A stretch of 64,000 nt of DNA from Treponema sp. (GTDB lineage Bacteria > Spirochaetota > Spirochaetia > Treponematales > Treponemataceae), in NCBI GenBank assembly GCA_016296655.1, contig JAEDIW010000005.1:6649-70648 (forward strand), given 5' to 3'. The translations under genes and the position numbers were made by a program. Positions 24,281-32,761 of the stretch are shown one piece after another (the first letter of the stretch is position 1; each line of letters begins with the position of its first letter). The notes beneath the pieces were generated by a model, which did no database searches, had not been told where the DNA came from, and worked only from the letters and a program-made list of their open reading frames with translations.

Positions 24281-27208
24281 TTAAGTTCTTGAAAGAGTTG
24301 AATCACTACTTTTTTGCAAACAGCGACGTATTACATTTACCAAATCTTCAATTACAATGGGTTTTGCCAAATGAGCATTCATGCCGGCATCAAAAGAAGC
24401 TTTTACATCTTCTGCAAAGGCATTTGCTGTCATGGCAATAATCGGAATGTTCTGTGAATCAGAACGGTTTTTCATTGCCCTGATTGTCTGAGTTGCTTCA
24501 TAACCGTTCATCAGCGGCATCATTATATCCATCAGTATTAAATCAAATGTATTTTCTGGAAGCGACTCAAATTTTTCTACAGCCTCTTTACCATTACAGA
24601 CTCTTGTAACATCAAGCCCTAAATCTTCCAGTTGCATGGTTGCAATTTCAGCATTTAAATCATTGTCCTCAACAATGAGAACTTTTACGTTTTTCAAATT
24701 AGCTTTGGAAGCAGATGATGGAAGTTTCTGGATATTGTCTCCATTTGTATATTCCATAGGAATTTCAACTGTTACAGTCGTTCCCATTCCCTTTTTGCTT
24801 TCAACAAAAATTCTGCCGGACATAAGTTCTATGTAGCGCTTTGTAATGGCCATTCCAAGCCCTGTACCTTTGTAGTGTGTCCTTGCATCTGAATTTTCCT
24901 GGGCAAATTCATCAAAGATTTTTCCTATAAATTCCTGACTCATTCCTATGCCAGTATCTTTTACAGAAAATATTACGATAACCTGATTTTCTGTTTTGCC
25001 AGGCCTAAATTCTGTACGGAAATTTATGGAGCCGCCGTCATCTGTAAATTTTACGGCATTGCTCAGAATGTTTACCAAAACTTCGCGGATTCTTACCTGG
25101 TCAGCAAGAACATAAGGGCTCTTGGGTAAACTTCGTTCTACATTGAAAATCAAATCCCTGTTTGAAAGCAAACCCTGCATTATGTCCAAAACAGAATCGG
25201 TAAGTTCATGAATATTTACTGGAACAGGTTCAAATTTTGTTTTTCCACTTTCAATGCGGCTTATGTCAAGAACATCATTTATAAGAGTCAGAAGATGGTC
25301 AGAACTTTCTGCAATTTTCAGCAGGCAGCTTTTTATGGACTCTTTTGGAGACTCTTTCAGTGCAATGTTTGTAAATCCTATAATTGCATTCATAGGAGTA
25401 CGGATATCATGCGACATGTTGTTTAAGAAAATTGTTTTTGCAGCATTTGCGTTTTCTGCCGCTGTAAGAGCCTGCTGAAGTTCATCGTGGCTTTTTTTAA
25501 GTTCTTCGTTTAACAGAAGAGTGTTTTCCATGGCTTCTTTTGTCATTAATTCTGCTTTTTGAGTTTTTTTCAAAAATGCCTGAATGATAAGAATCACCAG
25601 CAGAAACGAGCCGATCATTGCGCCTGTAATTGCAAGAAAATTGTTCCTTAAAATTTCATCAAGTGTAAATTTCTGGATTGCATTTGAATATATTGCAAGC
25701 GCTCCAATCATTAGAGATTCTGGCATAATATAAATTGATTGATTAAGAATTGACATCAGCAGAGTGTCTTCAGGTCTTACGGCAAAAGCCATGTTGCCAA
25801 GCTTTGTCAGATAGATGCTGAACATTGAATCCAGGGTTCGCGAATTGCTGAAAGAATTTGAGTTCATCACAAAACACTCAGCTTTGCCAGATTTTACAAA
25901 CTCTTCGCATTGCTGATGACTTTCGCAAAGAACGATTTCCCATGAAGGATAATTAGTAGAAAGATACAGTCTGAGCGGAAAATCATTTTTAAAGACAGCA
26001 ACCGTGTGTTTTTCCGTTTCATTAAAAAATTTATCCATAGTTACTGCAACCATGGGAATTTTTAAAACCGTATCTGACAAAAGCATATCGTATTTTTCGC
26101 CAAAAAAAGGATTCTGACTTATCTGAAAAATGATATCTACGTCGCCGTTTTTTAAAGCCTGAAGCTCAGCTTCCAAATTTGAAAAAGGAATCGGCTCAAA
26201 GGTAAGTTTTCCGTTTGTAAAACAGTTGCCGGCAAATTCAATATATTTTTCAACAGTACCTATCAGCTTGCCAGTTTTCGGGTCAATGCCGCTCATGGCA
26301 AGATTATTGTCCAGATAGGCAATACGAAGGGGACTGTGCTGTCTAACCCAGTCGATTTCCTCATGCGAAAGAGTTGCTACCGTACTACGAGAAATGTATT
26401 TTCTAGCTAAATCTTCGTCAAAATACGGATTTATGAAATTGATTTTTTCCAAAGCCTGATCAAGTTCTCTTTTTAAGTCCAGCCGATTTTTGCTAATGCC
26501 GAATTTTATAAGTTTTTTGCCGATGCAGACAATACTTTTCAAATCACGGCGAGTTTTTTCACTTTCATCAGAAGAAACATATCCAAAGATTCTTCCATCT
26601 TCCAGAAACTTTCGTGCAAGTTCTGGTGTTTGAATCACTACGATGTCCAAATCAATTTTTTTGTCAGAAGCCCATTTTTCAAGCAGGAATTTCTGATTAC
26701 TTTCCAGAACAATGCCGATTTTTCTACCGTTTAGCCATGAAAAATCTGATGGCATATATTCAAGAAAGTCAGGCTCCTTATTTTTTGCATAAATATAACA
26801 GCTTTCTTCAAACATTGCTGTTTCTGAAAACAAAATTTCATTTTCACGATCTGGACAATAAGTAACTCCGCTGAGCAAATCAATTTTGCCCTGTTTTAGA
26901 AGTTCAAAAAGTTCCGACCATGTTCCGCTTACATATTCATACTGCCATCCTGTGTAAGAGCGGATTTCCTGCTGATATTCATAGCAGAACCCGCTTCTTT
27001 CGTTGTGACTGTTTATTACATTGCATGTTACGTTTGAAACAGTTTCAAACCAGCCTACTTTTACAGTCTTGATGGCACTGGCACTTTTTCTTTCCGTATT
27101 ATCAGCAGAAATTTCAGCATAAACTGAATTTTTAATGCAAAAAAAAGCTGAAAAAATGAATGCGGTCAAAATAAGTTTTAAAGTCTTTGGTTTTATAAAA
27201 AATGCCAT
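24281..27208 (-). CDS. BvgS-like hybrid sensor kinase: two SBP_bac_3 domains, HisKA, HATPase, receiver
   Basis: 975 residues. A signal anchor (about 10-31) leads to two SBP_bac_3-like periplasmic domains (about 47-275 and 293-510), whose GWQYEYVSGTWSELFELLKQG and LKNGDVDIIFQIS patterns match the neighbouring kinase. A membrane helix (about 525-545) and coiled coil follow. The kinase core has H600 in NNMSHDIRTPMNA, the N box ILSNAVKFT and G boxes GIGMS and GTGLGMAI. One C-terminal receiver ends the protein, with the phosphoacceptor aspartate in LILMDIMMPLMNG. It is clearly a paralogue of the kinase at 20947-24210 but lacks the extra receiver. The ligand is likely a small amino acid-like or polar solute, by domain family only. 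No output regulator is adjacent. Confidence 0.9.
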   Translation of the reverse strand: MAFFIKPKTLKLILTAFIFSAFFCIKNSVYAEISADNTERKSASAIKTVKVGWFETVSNVTCNVINSHNERSGFCYEYQQEIRSYTGWQYEYVSGTWSELFELLKQGKIDLLSGVTYCPDRENEILFSETAMFEESCYIYAKNKEPDFLEYMPSDFSWLNGRKIGIVLESNQKFLLEKWASDKKIDLDIVVIQTPELARKFLEDGRIFGYVSSDESEKTRRDLKSIVCIGKKLIKFGISKNRLDLKRELDQALEKINFINPYFDEDLARKYISRSTVATLSHEEIDWVRQHSPLRIAYLDNNLAMSGIDPKTGKLIGTVEKYIEFAGNCFTNGKLTFEPIPFSNLEAELQALKNGDVDIIFQISQNPFFGEKYDMLLSDTVLKIPMVAVTMDKFFNETEKHTVAVFKNDFPLRLYLSTNYPSWEIVLCESHQQCEEFVKSGKAECFVMNSNSFSNSRTLDSMFSIYLTKLGNMAFAVRPEDTLLMSILNQSIYIMPESLMIGALAIYSNAIQKFTLDEILRNNFLAITGAMIGSFLLVILIIQAFLKKTQKAELMTKEAMENTLLLNEELKKSHDELQQALTAAENANAAKTIFLNNMSHDIRTPMNAIIGFTNIALKESPKESIKSCLLKIAESSDHLLTLINDVLDISRIESGKTKFEPVPVNIHELTDSVLDIMQGLLSNRDLIFNVERSLPKSPYVLADQVRIREVLVNILSNAVKFTDDGGSINFRTEFRPGKTENQVIVIFSVKDTGIGMSQEFIGKIFDEFAQENSDARTHYKGTGLGMAITKRYIELMSGRIFVESKKGMGTTVTVEIPMEYTNGDNIQKLPSSASKANLKNVKVLIVEDNDLNAEIATMQLEDLGLDVTRVCNGKEAVEKFESLPENTFDLILMDIMMPLMNGYEATQTIRAMKNRSDSQNIPIIAMTANAFAEDVKASFDAGMNAHLAKPIVIEDLVNVIRRCLQKSSDSTLSRT

Positions 27209-27357
27209 TATACTAAATTATAACCTACAGGAAAAAAATTACAAATTTATTTATGAACAGAAAGTTTAATCTAAACTACAGCCTTGAGCCTTTTTTTTTA
27301 CGCATAGCAGAACTGAAAACTCTGAAGCCTTACAGAAAGTGTACAGGCAGTTGAAAA

Positions 27358-30300
27358 TCAGGCTTTTTTCTTTTCTTCAAAAAACTCTGACAAAGTCTGC
27401 ATAAGAGTTTCTACGTTTATAGGTTTTGATATATGCCCATTCATTCCTGCTTTTATAGCATTGCGCCGGTCTTCTTCAAAAGCATTCGCTGTCATTGCAA
27501 TAATAGGAATTTCAGCTTTTTTTCTGTTCTGGAATTTTCTTATGGTCTGAGTAGCCTTGTAACCGTCCATATTTGGCATCTGAATATCCATCAAAATCAA
27601 GTCGTAATAGGTTTGGTGCGCTTTTTCAAGCATGTCGACGCAGATTATACCATCACTGGCATGTTCAATTTCAAATCCAGCTTCCTCTAATATTGAAATG
27701 GCAATTTCAGCATTAAGTTCGTTATCTTCCGCCAGAAGGATTCTCTTTCCTTTGAAACTCTCTATATTTATTTCCGAACTTTTTCCATCAGAACAGGATA
27801 TGCTTTTCTTTGAAGTAATGCGGTGTGGCAGAACGACTGTAAATTTTGTTCCTTTGCCAATCTGACTTTCAACCTGCAGAAAACCTCCAAGCAGATTGAC
27901 AAGTTTTTTTACAATAGCCATGCCAAGCCCTGTTCCGTTTACGCGGCTTTCTGTACTTGAACGTTCCCGTGTAAATTCTTCAAAAATATGCGGCAAAAAT
28001 TCTTGAGACATTCCGATGCCAGAATCCTGAATTACAGTCTGATAAAGAGCAATATCTGGATTTTCAGACGGAAGTTCTGAAAGCTCCATCGAAACTTTGC
28101 CTCCCGATGGCGTATATTTCAATGCATTGCTCAAAATATTCAGGAAAATTTCACGAAGTTTTATTTCATCACATAGAACTTCATTATGAACAACATTTAT
28201 ACTCCTTACAAATTCAATACCTTTAGCCTTCATCTGTGATTCAAACAGAAAAAACAGCGTATCATTGAAATCCTGTGCAGTCCAGTAAGTTTCATCAATT
28301 GTGGTTTTGCCGCTTTCAATACGAGCCATTTCAAGAACATTGTTGATAAGAGAAAGCAAAAACTCATTCGATGTCTGGATTTTTTTTATATAAACCTTTG
28401 CGAGTTCTTTATCATCAAGATGTTTGCCTAAAAGTTCTGTAAAACCGATTATAGCATTCATCGGTGTACGGATGTCATGTGACATATTGAAAAGGAATGC
28501 AGACTTTGCTTCATTTGCAGCGGTTGCAATTCTAAGTTGAGCTTTTGTGTCAGCTCTGTCATGGGCTTCTGTAATGTCACGGCCAAGAATATTGGCTATG
28601 GGATTGCCGTTTTCATCTGAGCCCAAAAATATATTTATTTCATGCCATTCAATTCCGTTTTCAGCATTTACAGAATATTCCAGATTTCCAATGCAGCCGG
28701 TTTCATTTTTTCTCTTACGAAGTGCAGAAATTGAACTGAAATTTTCGAAAGCATTTTTAAAGTCATCGGTAACGCAGGCAAGTTTCTGTCTATAAGCAAG
28801 TTCATATTCATCTGTAGCTTCAAAAATTTTAATGAACTGTTTCATGCCTGTACCAATAATCAAACTGTATCTGCCAGTTTTCAAATTCAGCGTAAGATTA
28901 TAGCCGTAAAGAGTTTTTGTAATATCCGAAAGAATCTGGTCTTTTGCAGCGGCAGCTTTTAATTCAAGTTCTTTAGCTTCCTGCTGTTTATGAGCATCAG
29001 TAATGTCACGCCCAAGGATATTGGCAACAGAAATACCGTCTTCATTTGTTCCCATAAAAAGATTGATTTCATGCCATTCCTCTTTTTTTCCTGTGTTGAA
29101 TTTGCAAGTAACAGACCCTGTATAACCTGTAAGATTTTTTTTATTTTTCAAAACCTGAATTCCTGTCAGGCTGTCAAATTTTTCTTTGTCGGCAAGTGAA
29201 ACTTTTTTACCAAGTTTTGCCAGAAGCAAAATGTAGTCATCAGTATGCGTTATGGTGTCAAGGACATCATTCATCCCTGTTCCTGTAATCAGGGAATATT
29301 TCCATGTATTCAGATTCACAGTCAGATTATAGCTGTAAAGCATTTTTGTAACACCAGACAAAAGCTGGTCTCTAGCCATGGCGGCTTTCTGCTGATTTTC
29401 TTTTTTTTCTTGACGTTTATGAGCATCTGTAATGTCACGGCCAAGGATGTTTGCAATCGGTTCGCCTCTTTCATCAGTAGAAATAAAAACATTGATTTCA
29501 TGCCATTCTTCACCATTGTCCGTAATTGCGCCATATTCAAGGCTGCCTATAAATCCGTTGGAATTTACGCGGGTTCTAAGAGAGTTGAGGCTTGCCAATG
29601 CTGAAAACTGGGCGACATTTTTAGGGTCAAGGTAAGAAATTTTTTTATTGTAGGCAGTTTCGTAATCGTCGGTAGAATTAAAAATTTCCATAAATTTTGT
29701 CATGCCAGTACCTATAATCAGGCTATATTTTCCAGTCCTTAAATTCAGCGTAAGATTATAGCTGTAAAGCATTTTTGTGAGTTCCGACAGAATCTGATTT
29801 TTTGCAGCAGCTGCCCGAAGTTCTTTTTCCCTGCGCTCCTGCGCTATGTGAATTTCTGTAACATCCCTGCCAAGAATATTTGCAACACGTTTACCATTTT
29901 CTTCCGTGTCGATAAAAACGTTTATTTCATGCCATTCATATTCTTCATCGCCAAAATACAGAACCGGATATTCAAGGCTTCCATAAAATCCGTCTTCCTG
30001 CAAGTTTTTTCCTGCACTATCAAAATTCAAAAGTTCATGAAAGCTTTCTGAATAAGCCGGATGGATTATGCTTTCTTGAAAAGTTTCCAGTTCAAATATA
30101 TAATTGTGCTGCTTATATTCAGCAACAGTCCGTTCCATTCCTGTGCCAGTAATCAAAGTGTAAAAGCCTGTTTCCAGATCAACTGTAAGATTGTAGCTGT
30201 ACAAAAGTTGTGTTATCTGAGAAAGAACCTTATCTTTTTTGGCTGGTGCAAGTTTTAATTCGTTGTTTTTCTTCCATAAGAGAAATCTGTTTTGTATAAA

Positions 30301-30813
30301 TGATGAAAGAATGATTTTTAAAAGCTCAAAGGAACTTTCCATTTCCTTTTTTGTCTTGTAATGAATTTTTGCTACAGTTTCTTTGCCATTTTTCAGGTCG
30401 ACACCAGTTTCAACTACTTTTTTTAAGATTTCATCTTCATTTTGACCTGGATAGAGAACCTGTCCTGCAAGAACTGTGCCTATATGCATACCGTCAGGCA
30501 AAACAAGAGGAATGGAAAAATTGCAGAAACCTGCATGGCAGTTACAGACTTCCGACTTGAGTGGATCCCTCGTCCTCCATAACTGCAGGCATTTTTCCTG
30601 ACATTTTTCGCAGGATTGAATGATTTTGCATAAATCTGTCATTCCAAAGGTTTCAGAAACCATGTTGCCGTCTTGATCAACAAGAACGCAGGCCATGCCA
30701 CTGCTTTTAGACCAGTTGTCCAGCAATTTATAAAGTTTTTCCATGTCGCAAAATTCCTGAAGTTTTAACTTCCTGAATTGAATTTTGCCGTCTCCTTTAT
30801 ACTCTGCTTCCAT
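27358..30813 (-). CDS. Hybrid sensor kinase: PocR domain, four tandem PAS-like repeats, HisKA, HATPase, receiver
   Basis: 1151 residues with no membrane segment, so cytoplasmic. Residues about 22-180 form a PocR-type sensory domain with seven clustered cysteines (C62, C68, C71, C75, C90, C92, C97) and the segment CNCHAGFCNFSIPL. Residues 194-765 are four PAS-like units, each ending ANILGRD(I/V)T. The GRD glycine falls at residues 315, 458, 601 and 744, exactly 143 apart. The kinase has H779 in NMSHDIRTPMNA, the N box NILSNALKYT and G boxes GIGMS and GTGLGMAI. The receiver has D1076 in LMDIQMP and K1130. PocR domains are thought to bind small diols or hydrocarbon derivatives; the ligand here is unknown. 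It is the first of three co-directional kinase genes, with 149 bp before the next. Confidence 0.92.
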   Translation of the reverse strand: MEAEYKGDGKIQFRKLKLQEFCDMEKLYKLLDNWSKSSGMACVLVDQDGNMVSETFGMTDLCKIIQSCEKCQEKCLQLWRTRDPLKSEVCNCHAGFCNFSIPLVLPDGMHIGTVLAGQVLYPGQNEDEILKKVVETGVDLKNGKETVAKIHYKTKKEMESSFELLKIILSSFIQNRFLLWKKNNELKLAPAKKDKVLSQITQLLYSYNLTVDLETGFYTLITGTGMERTVAEYKQHNYIFELETFQESIIHPAYSESFHELLNFDSAGKNLQEDGFYGSLEYPVLYFGDEEYEWHEINVFIDTEENGKRVANILGRDVTEIHIAQERREKELRAAAAKNQILSELTKMLYSYNLTLNLRTGKYSLIIGTGMTKFMEIFNSTDDYETAYNKKISYLDPKNVAQFSALASLNSLRTRVNSNGFIGSLEYGAITDNGEEWHEINVFISTDERGEPIANILGRDITDAHKRQEKKENQQKAAMARDQLLSGVTKMLYSYNLTVNLNTWKYSLITGTGMNDVLDTITHTDDYILLLAKLGKKVSLADKEKFDSLTGIQVLKNKKNLTGYTGSVTCKFNTGKKEEWHEINLFMGTNEDGISVANILGRDITDAHKQQEAKELELKAAAAKDQILSDITKTLYGYNLTLNLKTGRYSLIIGTGMKQFIKIFEATDEYELAYRQKLACVTDDFKNAFENFSSISALRKRKNETGCIGNLEYSVNAENGIEWHEINIFLGSDENGNPIANILGRDITEAHDRADTKAQLRIATAANEAKSAFLFNMSHDIRTPMNAIIGFTELLGKHLDDKELAKVYIKKIQTSNEFLLSLINNVLEMARIESGKTTIDETYWTAQDFNDTLFFLFESQMKAKGIEFVRSINVVHNEVLCDEIKLREIFLNILSNALKYTPSGGKVSMELSELPSENPDIALYQTVIQDSGIGMSQEFLPHIFEEFTRERSSTESRVNGTGLGMAIVKKLVNLLGGFLQVESQIGKGTKFTVVLPHRITSKKSISCSDGKSSEINIESFKGKRILLAEDNELNAEIAISILEEAGFEIEHASDGIICVDMLEKAHQTYYDLILMDIQMPNMDGYKATQTIRKFQNRKKAEIPIIAMTANAFEEDRRNAIKAGMNGHISKPINVETLMQTLSEFFEEKKKA
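28519..30234 (-). repeat. Four tandem 429-bp coding repeats (143-residue PAS-like units)
   Basis: Units cover residues 194-336, 337-479, 480-622 and 623-765 of the PocR kinase. Each contains LLYSYNLT or a variant, a GTGM segment, EWHEIN(V/L/I)F and ANILGRD(I/V)T. Units 1 and 3 share LITGTGM, VANILGRD and AAAAK; units 2 and 4 share LIIGTGM and PIANILGRD. This alternation suggests that a pair A-B was duplicated as a whole. The units have diverged at many positions, so it is an old duplication rather than an assembly error. Confidence 0.85.
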
Positions 30814-31214
30814 CTATACCCTGCCATTTTTAGAGCTTTTAACTAGTTTAATCACCGTAAAAATTTTAACACATTTTTTTTTAATAAAAGGAAAACTTCA
30901 GTCAAAAACGTGTATTTTGTACAATTTTTGCTGTAAAAGTGTCTGAAAATTGATTTTCTTAGGGAAGAATTTATAAAAATGAGGGCCGATACTTGAAATA
31001 TTTTGCATAAGATGTATATTGAATGTAGCAGCATTTTGCAGATTCTTAAGAGAACTTCAAAAATGGAAATTTAAGAGGTTCTACAATTTTTACGGGGACG
31101 GGTTTGCCCGGTAATTGTACATAAAAAAAGTATAAAATCCGCCTATCTTCCTAACCTGAACAGTTAAGGCATTTGAATAATGACCTTATTCTGTTTTTTT
31201 TACAGGGGGCATTT
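30814..31214. other. 401-bp divergent intergenic region
   Basis: Separates the PocR kinase gene (minus) from the serine hydrolase gene (plus). A+T-rich, with no convincing frame. It holds an imperfect stem at 31083-31118: outer arms ACAATT and AATTGT enclose CGGG and CCCG. This is followed by a TATAAA-like box near 31131. It could be an operator serving either gene. Otherwise I see nothing in it. Confidence 0.45.
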
Positions 31215-32528
31215 ATGAAACAGCTTTTTATGGGTTGTTTTGCGTTGAGCTGTGCTGCAGTAATTTTTCCGCAGCAGTATCAGAATGCATCGGATACAAA
31301 TCCGGTTTTTATGCAATGGATGAAGGGATTTCCGCCACCAGCAGAAAAAACTTTACATGCTGCAGACGGTTCGTATTTTAAATTTCCGGCTTTGCGATAC
31401 AGCGTAAACCACATGCAGGAATTTTCACTTACGCGTACAGTTTCTGCACCAAAGAAAAATCTTTACAAAGTTAAGACGAAATATGATGCAGAAATTGATT
31501 CTATCAAGTTTAAACCGTGGAATTCTGACACTGAAATGACTTTTGAACAGTCCCTTGATGCAAATTATACTGACGGCATAATCATAATACATAAAGGAAA
31601 AATCATTTACGAAAAGTATCCTGCAGGTCTTAGACCAGATGGAGTTCATGCGGCAATGTCTGTAAGCAAATCGTTTACAGGAACAATAGCTTCAATTCTT
31701 GTTGCAGAAGGCGAACTTGAACCTGAAAGAACTGTAAAATACTACATTCCAGAGCTGAAAAATTCAGGATTTGCAGATGCAACAGTCCGGCAAGTAATGG
31801 ACATGACAACTTCAATACAGTATAGCGAAGACTACAATAATCCTGATGCAGAAGTCTGGAAATATTCTGCTGCCGGCAACGTTTTCAGACCAGCTGATTA
31901 CAAAGGCCCTGAAAATTACTATGAATATCTTGCAACAGTCAAAAAAATTGACGGTCAGGAACACGGGCAGAAGTTTGGATACAAAACCGTAAATACGGAG
32001 CTGCTTGCATGGATAAATTCCAGAGTTACAGGCAAAGGTCTTACAGAACTTGTTTCAGAAAAAATCTGGAAGCCGCTTGGGGCACATTATGACGGTTACT
32101 ACCAGATTGATCCTTCAGGCATTGCATTTGCAGGCGGAGGCTTTAACCTGAATTTACGGGACATGGCAATGTTTGGGGAAATGATGCGTAACGGCGGAAA
32201 GCTGAACGGCAGGCAGATTATTCCTGCAAAAGCGGCACAGGATATTGCACAAGGTGGCTGTACAGCTGAAAACCGTGAAGTTTTTGCAAAAGGCGGAGAA
32301 TATCCTGCATTGAAAGGCTGGAGCTATCATAATATGTGGTGGATTACCAATGACAGCCACGGTTCATATATGGCAAGAGGTGTTCACGGACAGGCAATTT
32401 ACATTGACCCCGCAGCACAAATGGTCATTGCCAGATTTGCGTCAACCTATCTTGCTTCAAACAAATATATAGATCCGCTTTCAATTCCAGCTTATCAGGC
32501 TGTTGCAGAATATCTGATGTCAAAATAG
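31215..32528 (+). CDS. Serine hydrolase of the beta-lactamase/esterase class C superfamily
   Basis: 437 residues from the ATG at 31215, which has GGGGG seven bases upstream; the longer frame starts at TTG and is rejected. A signal peptide (about 1-18) suggests export. The SxxK nucleophile motif is S149-V-S-K152 in AAMSVSKSFTG, and a downstream region rich in tyrosines (SEDYNNPDAEVWKYS) and HGQAIYIDP, near the C-terminus, follow the 6-aminohexanoate-dimer hydrolase/EstB pattern. Such proteins cleave amides, esters or cell-wall peptides; true beta-lactamase activity is unlikely to be the main role. It stands alone, divergent from the PocR kinase and convergent with the dehydrogenase. Confidence 0.87.
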   Translation: MKQLFMGCFALSCAAVIFPQQYQNASDTNPVFMQWMKGFPPPAEKTLHAADGSYFKFPALRYSVNHMQEFSLTRTVSAPKKNLYKVKTKYDAEIDSIKFKPWNSDTEMTFEQSLDANYTDGIIIIHKGKIIYEKYPAGLRPDGVHAAMSVSKSFTGTIASILVAEGELEPERTVKYYIPELKNSGFADATVRQVMDMTTSIQYSEDYNNPDAEVWKYSAAGNVFRPADYKGPENYYEYLATVKKIDGQEHGQKFGYKTVNTELLAWINSRVTGKGLTELVSEKIWKPLGAHYDGYYQIDPSGIAFAGGGFNLNLRDMAMFGEMMRNGGKLNGRQIIPAKAAQDIAQGGCTAENREVFAKGGEYPALKGWSYHNMWWITNDSHGSYMARGVHGQAIYIDPAAQMVIARFASTYLASNKYIDPLSIPAYQAVAEYLMSK

Positions 32529-32761
32529 CAGCTGTTCTGCGCTCTCGCTCACGACCTTGCCTAGCGGCAAAGTAAGCAGGGAATAGCTACAGAGTGCCTG
32601 TTCCCTGCGAGTTTGACTGACTATACTGCGAGTTTGACTGATTTCGCATTTAAACTCAAAATTTAAGTGTAACACTGAAAATGTTCTGCAGGAAGCTGTG
32701 CGGACGGTAGAAAGAAGCGAGAGCGGAACCCCGTAAAGCCACCCTGAATAACTAAAAAAAT
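32529..32761. other. Intergenic G+C-rich element with terminal inverted repeats and an internal direct repeat
   Basis: Between two convergent genes. CGCTCTCGCT at 32540-32549 is exactly complementary to AGCGAGAGCG at 32716-32725, enclosing 166 bp. Inside, GCAGGGAA pairs with TTCCCTGC, and a 16-bp direct repeat occurs twice (32605 and 32626). No frame of any length is present. It could be a small nonautonomous element, a structured RNA or a complex terminator; I cannot decide. Confidence 0.5.
32605..32641. repeat. 16-bp direct repeat, two copies, 21-bp spacing
   Basis: CTGCGAGTTTGACTGA at 32605-32620 and again at 32626-32641. The first 13 bases recur inverted at 40331-40343, inside another G+C-rich intergenic patch. 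Confidence 0.85.
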
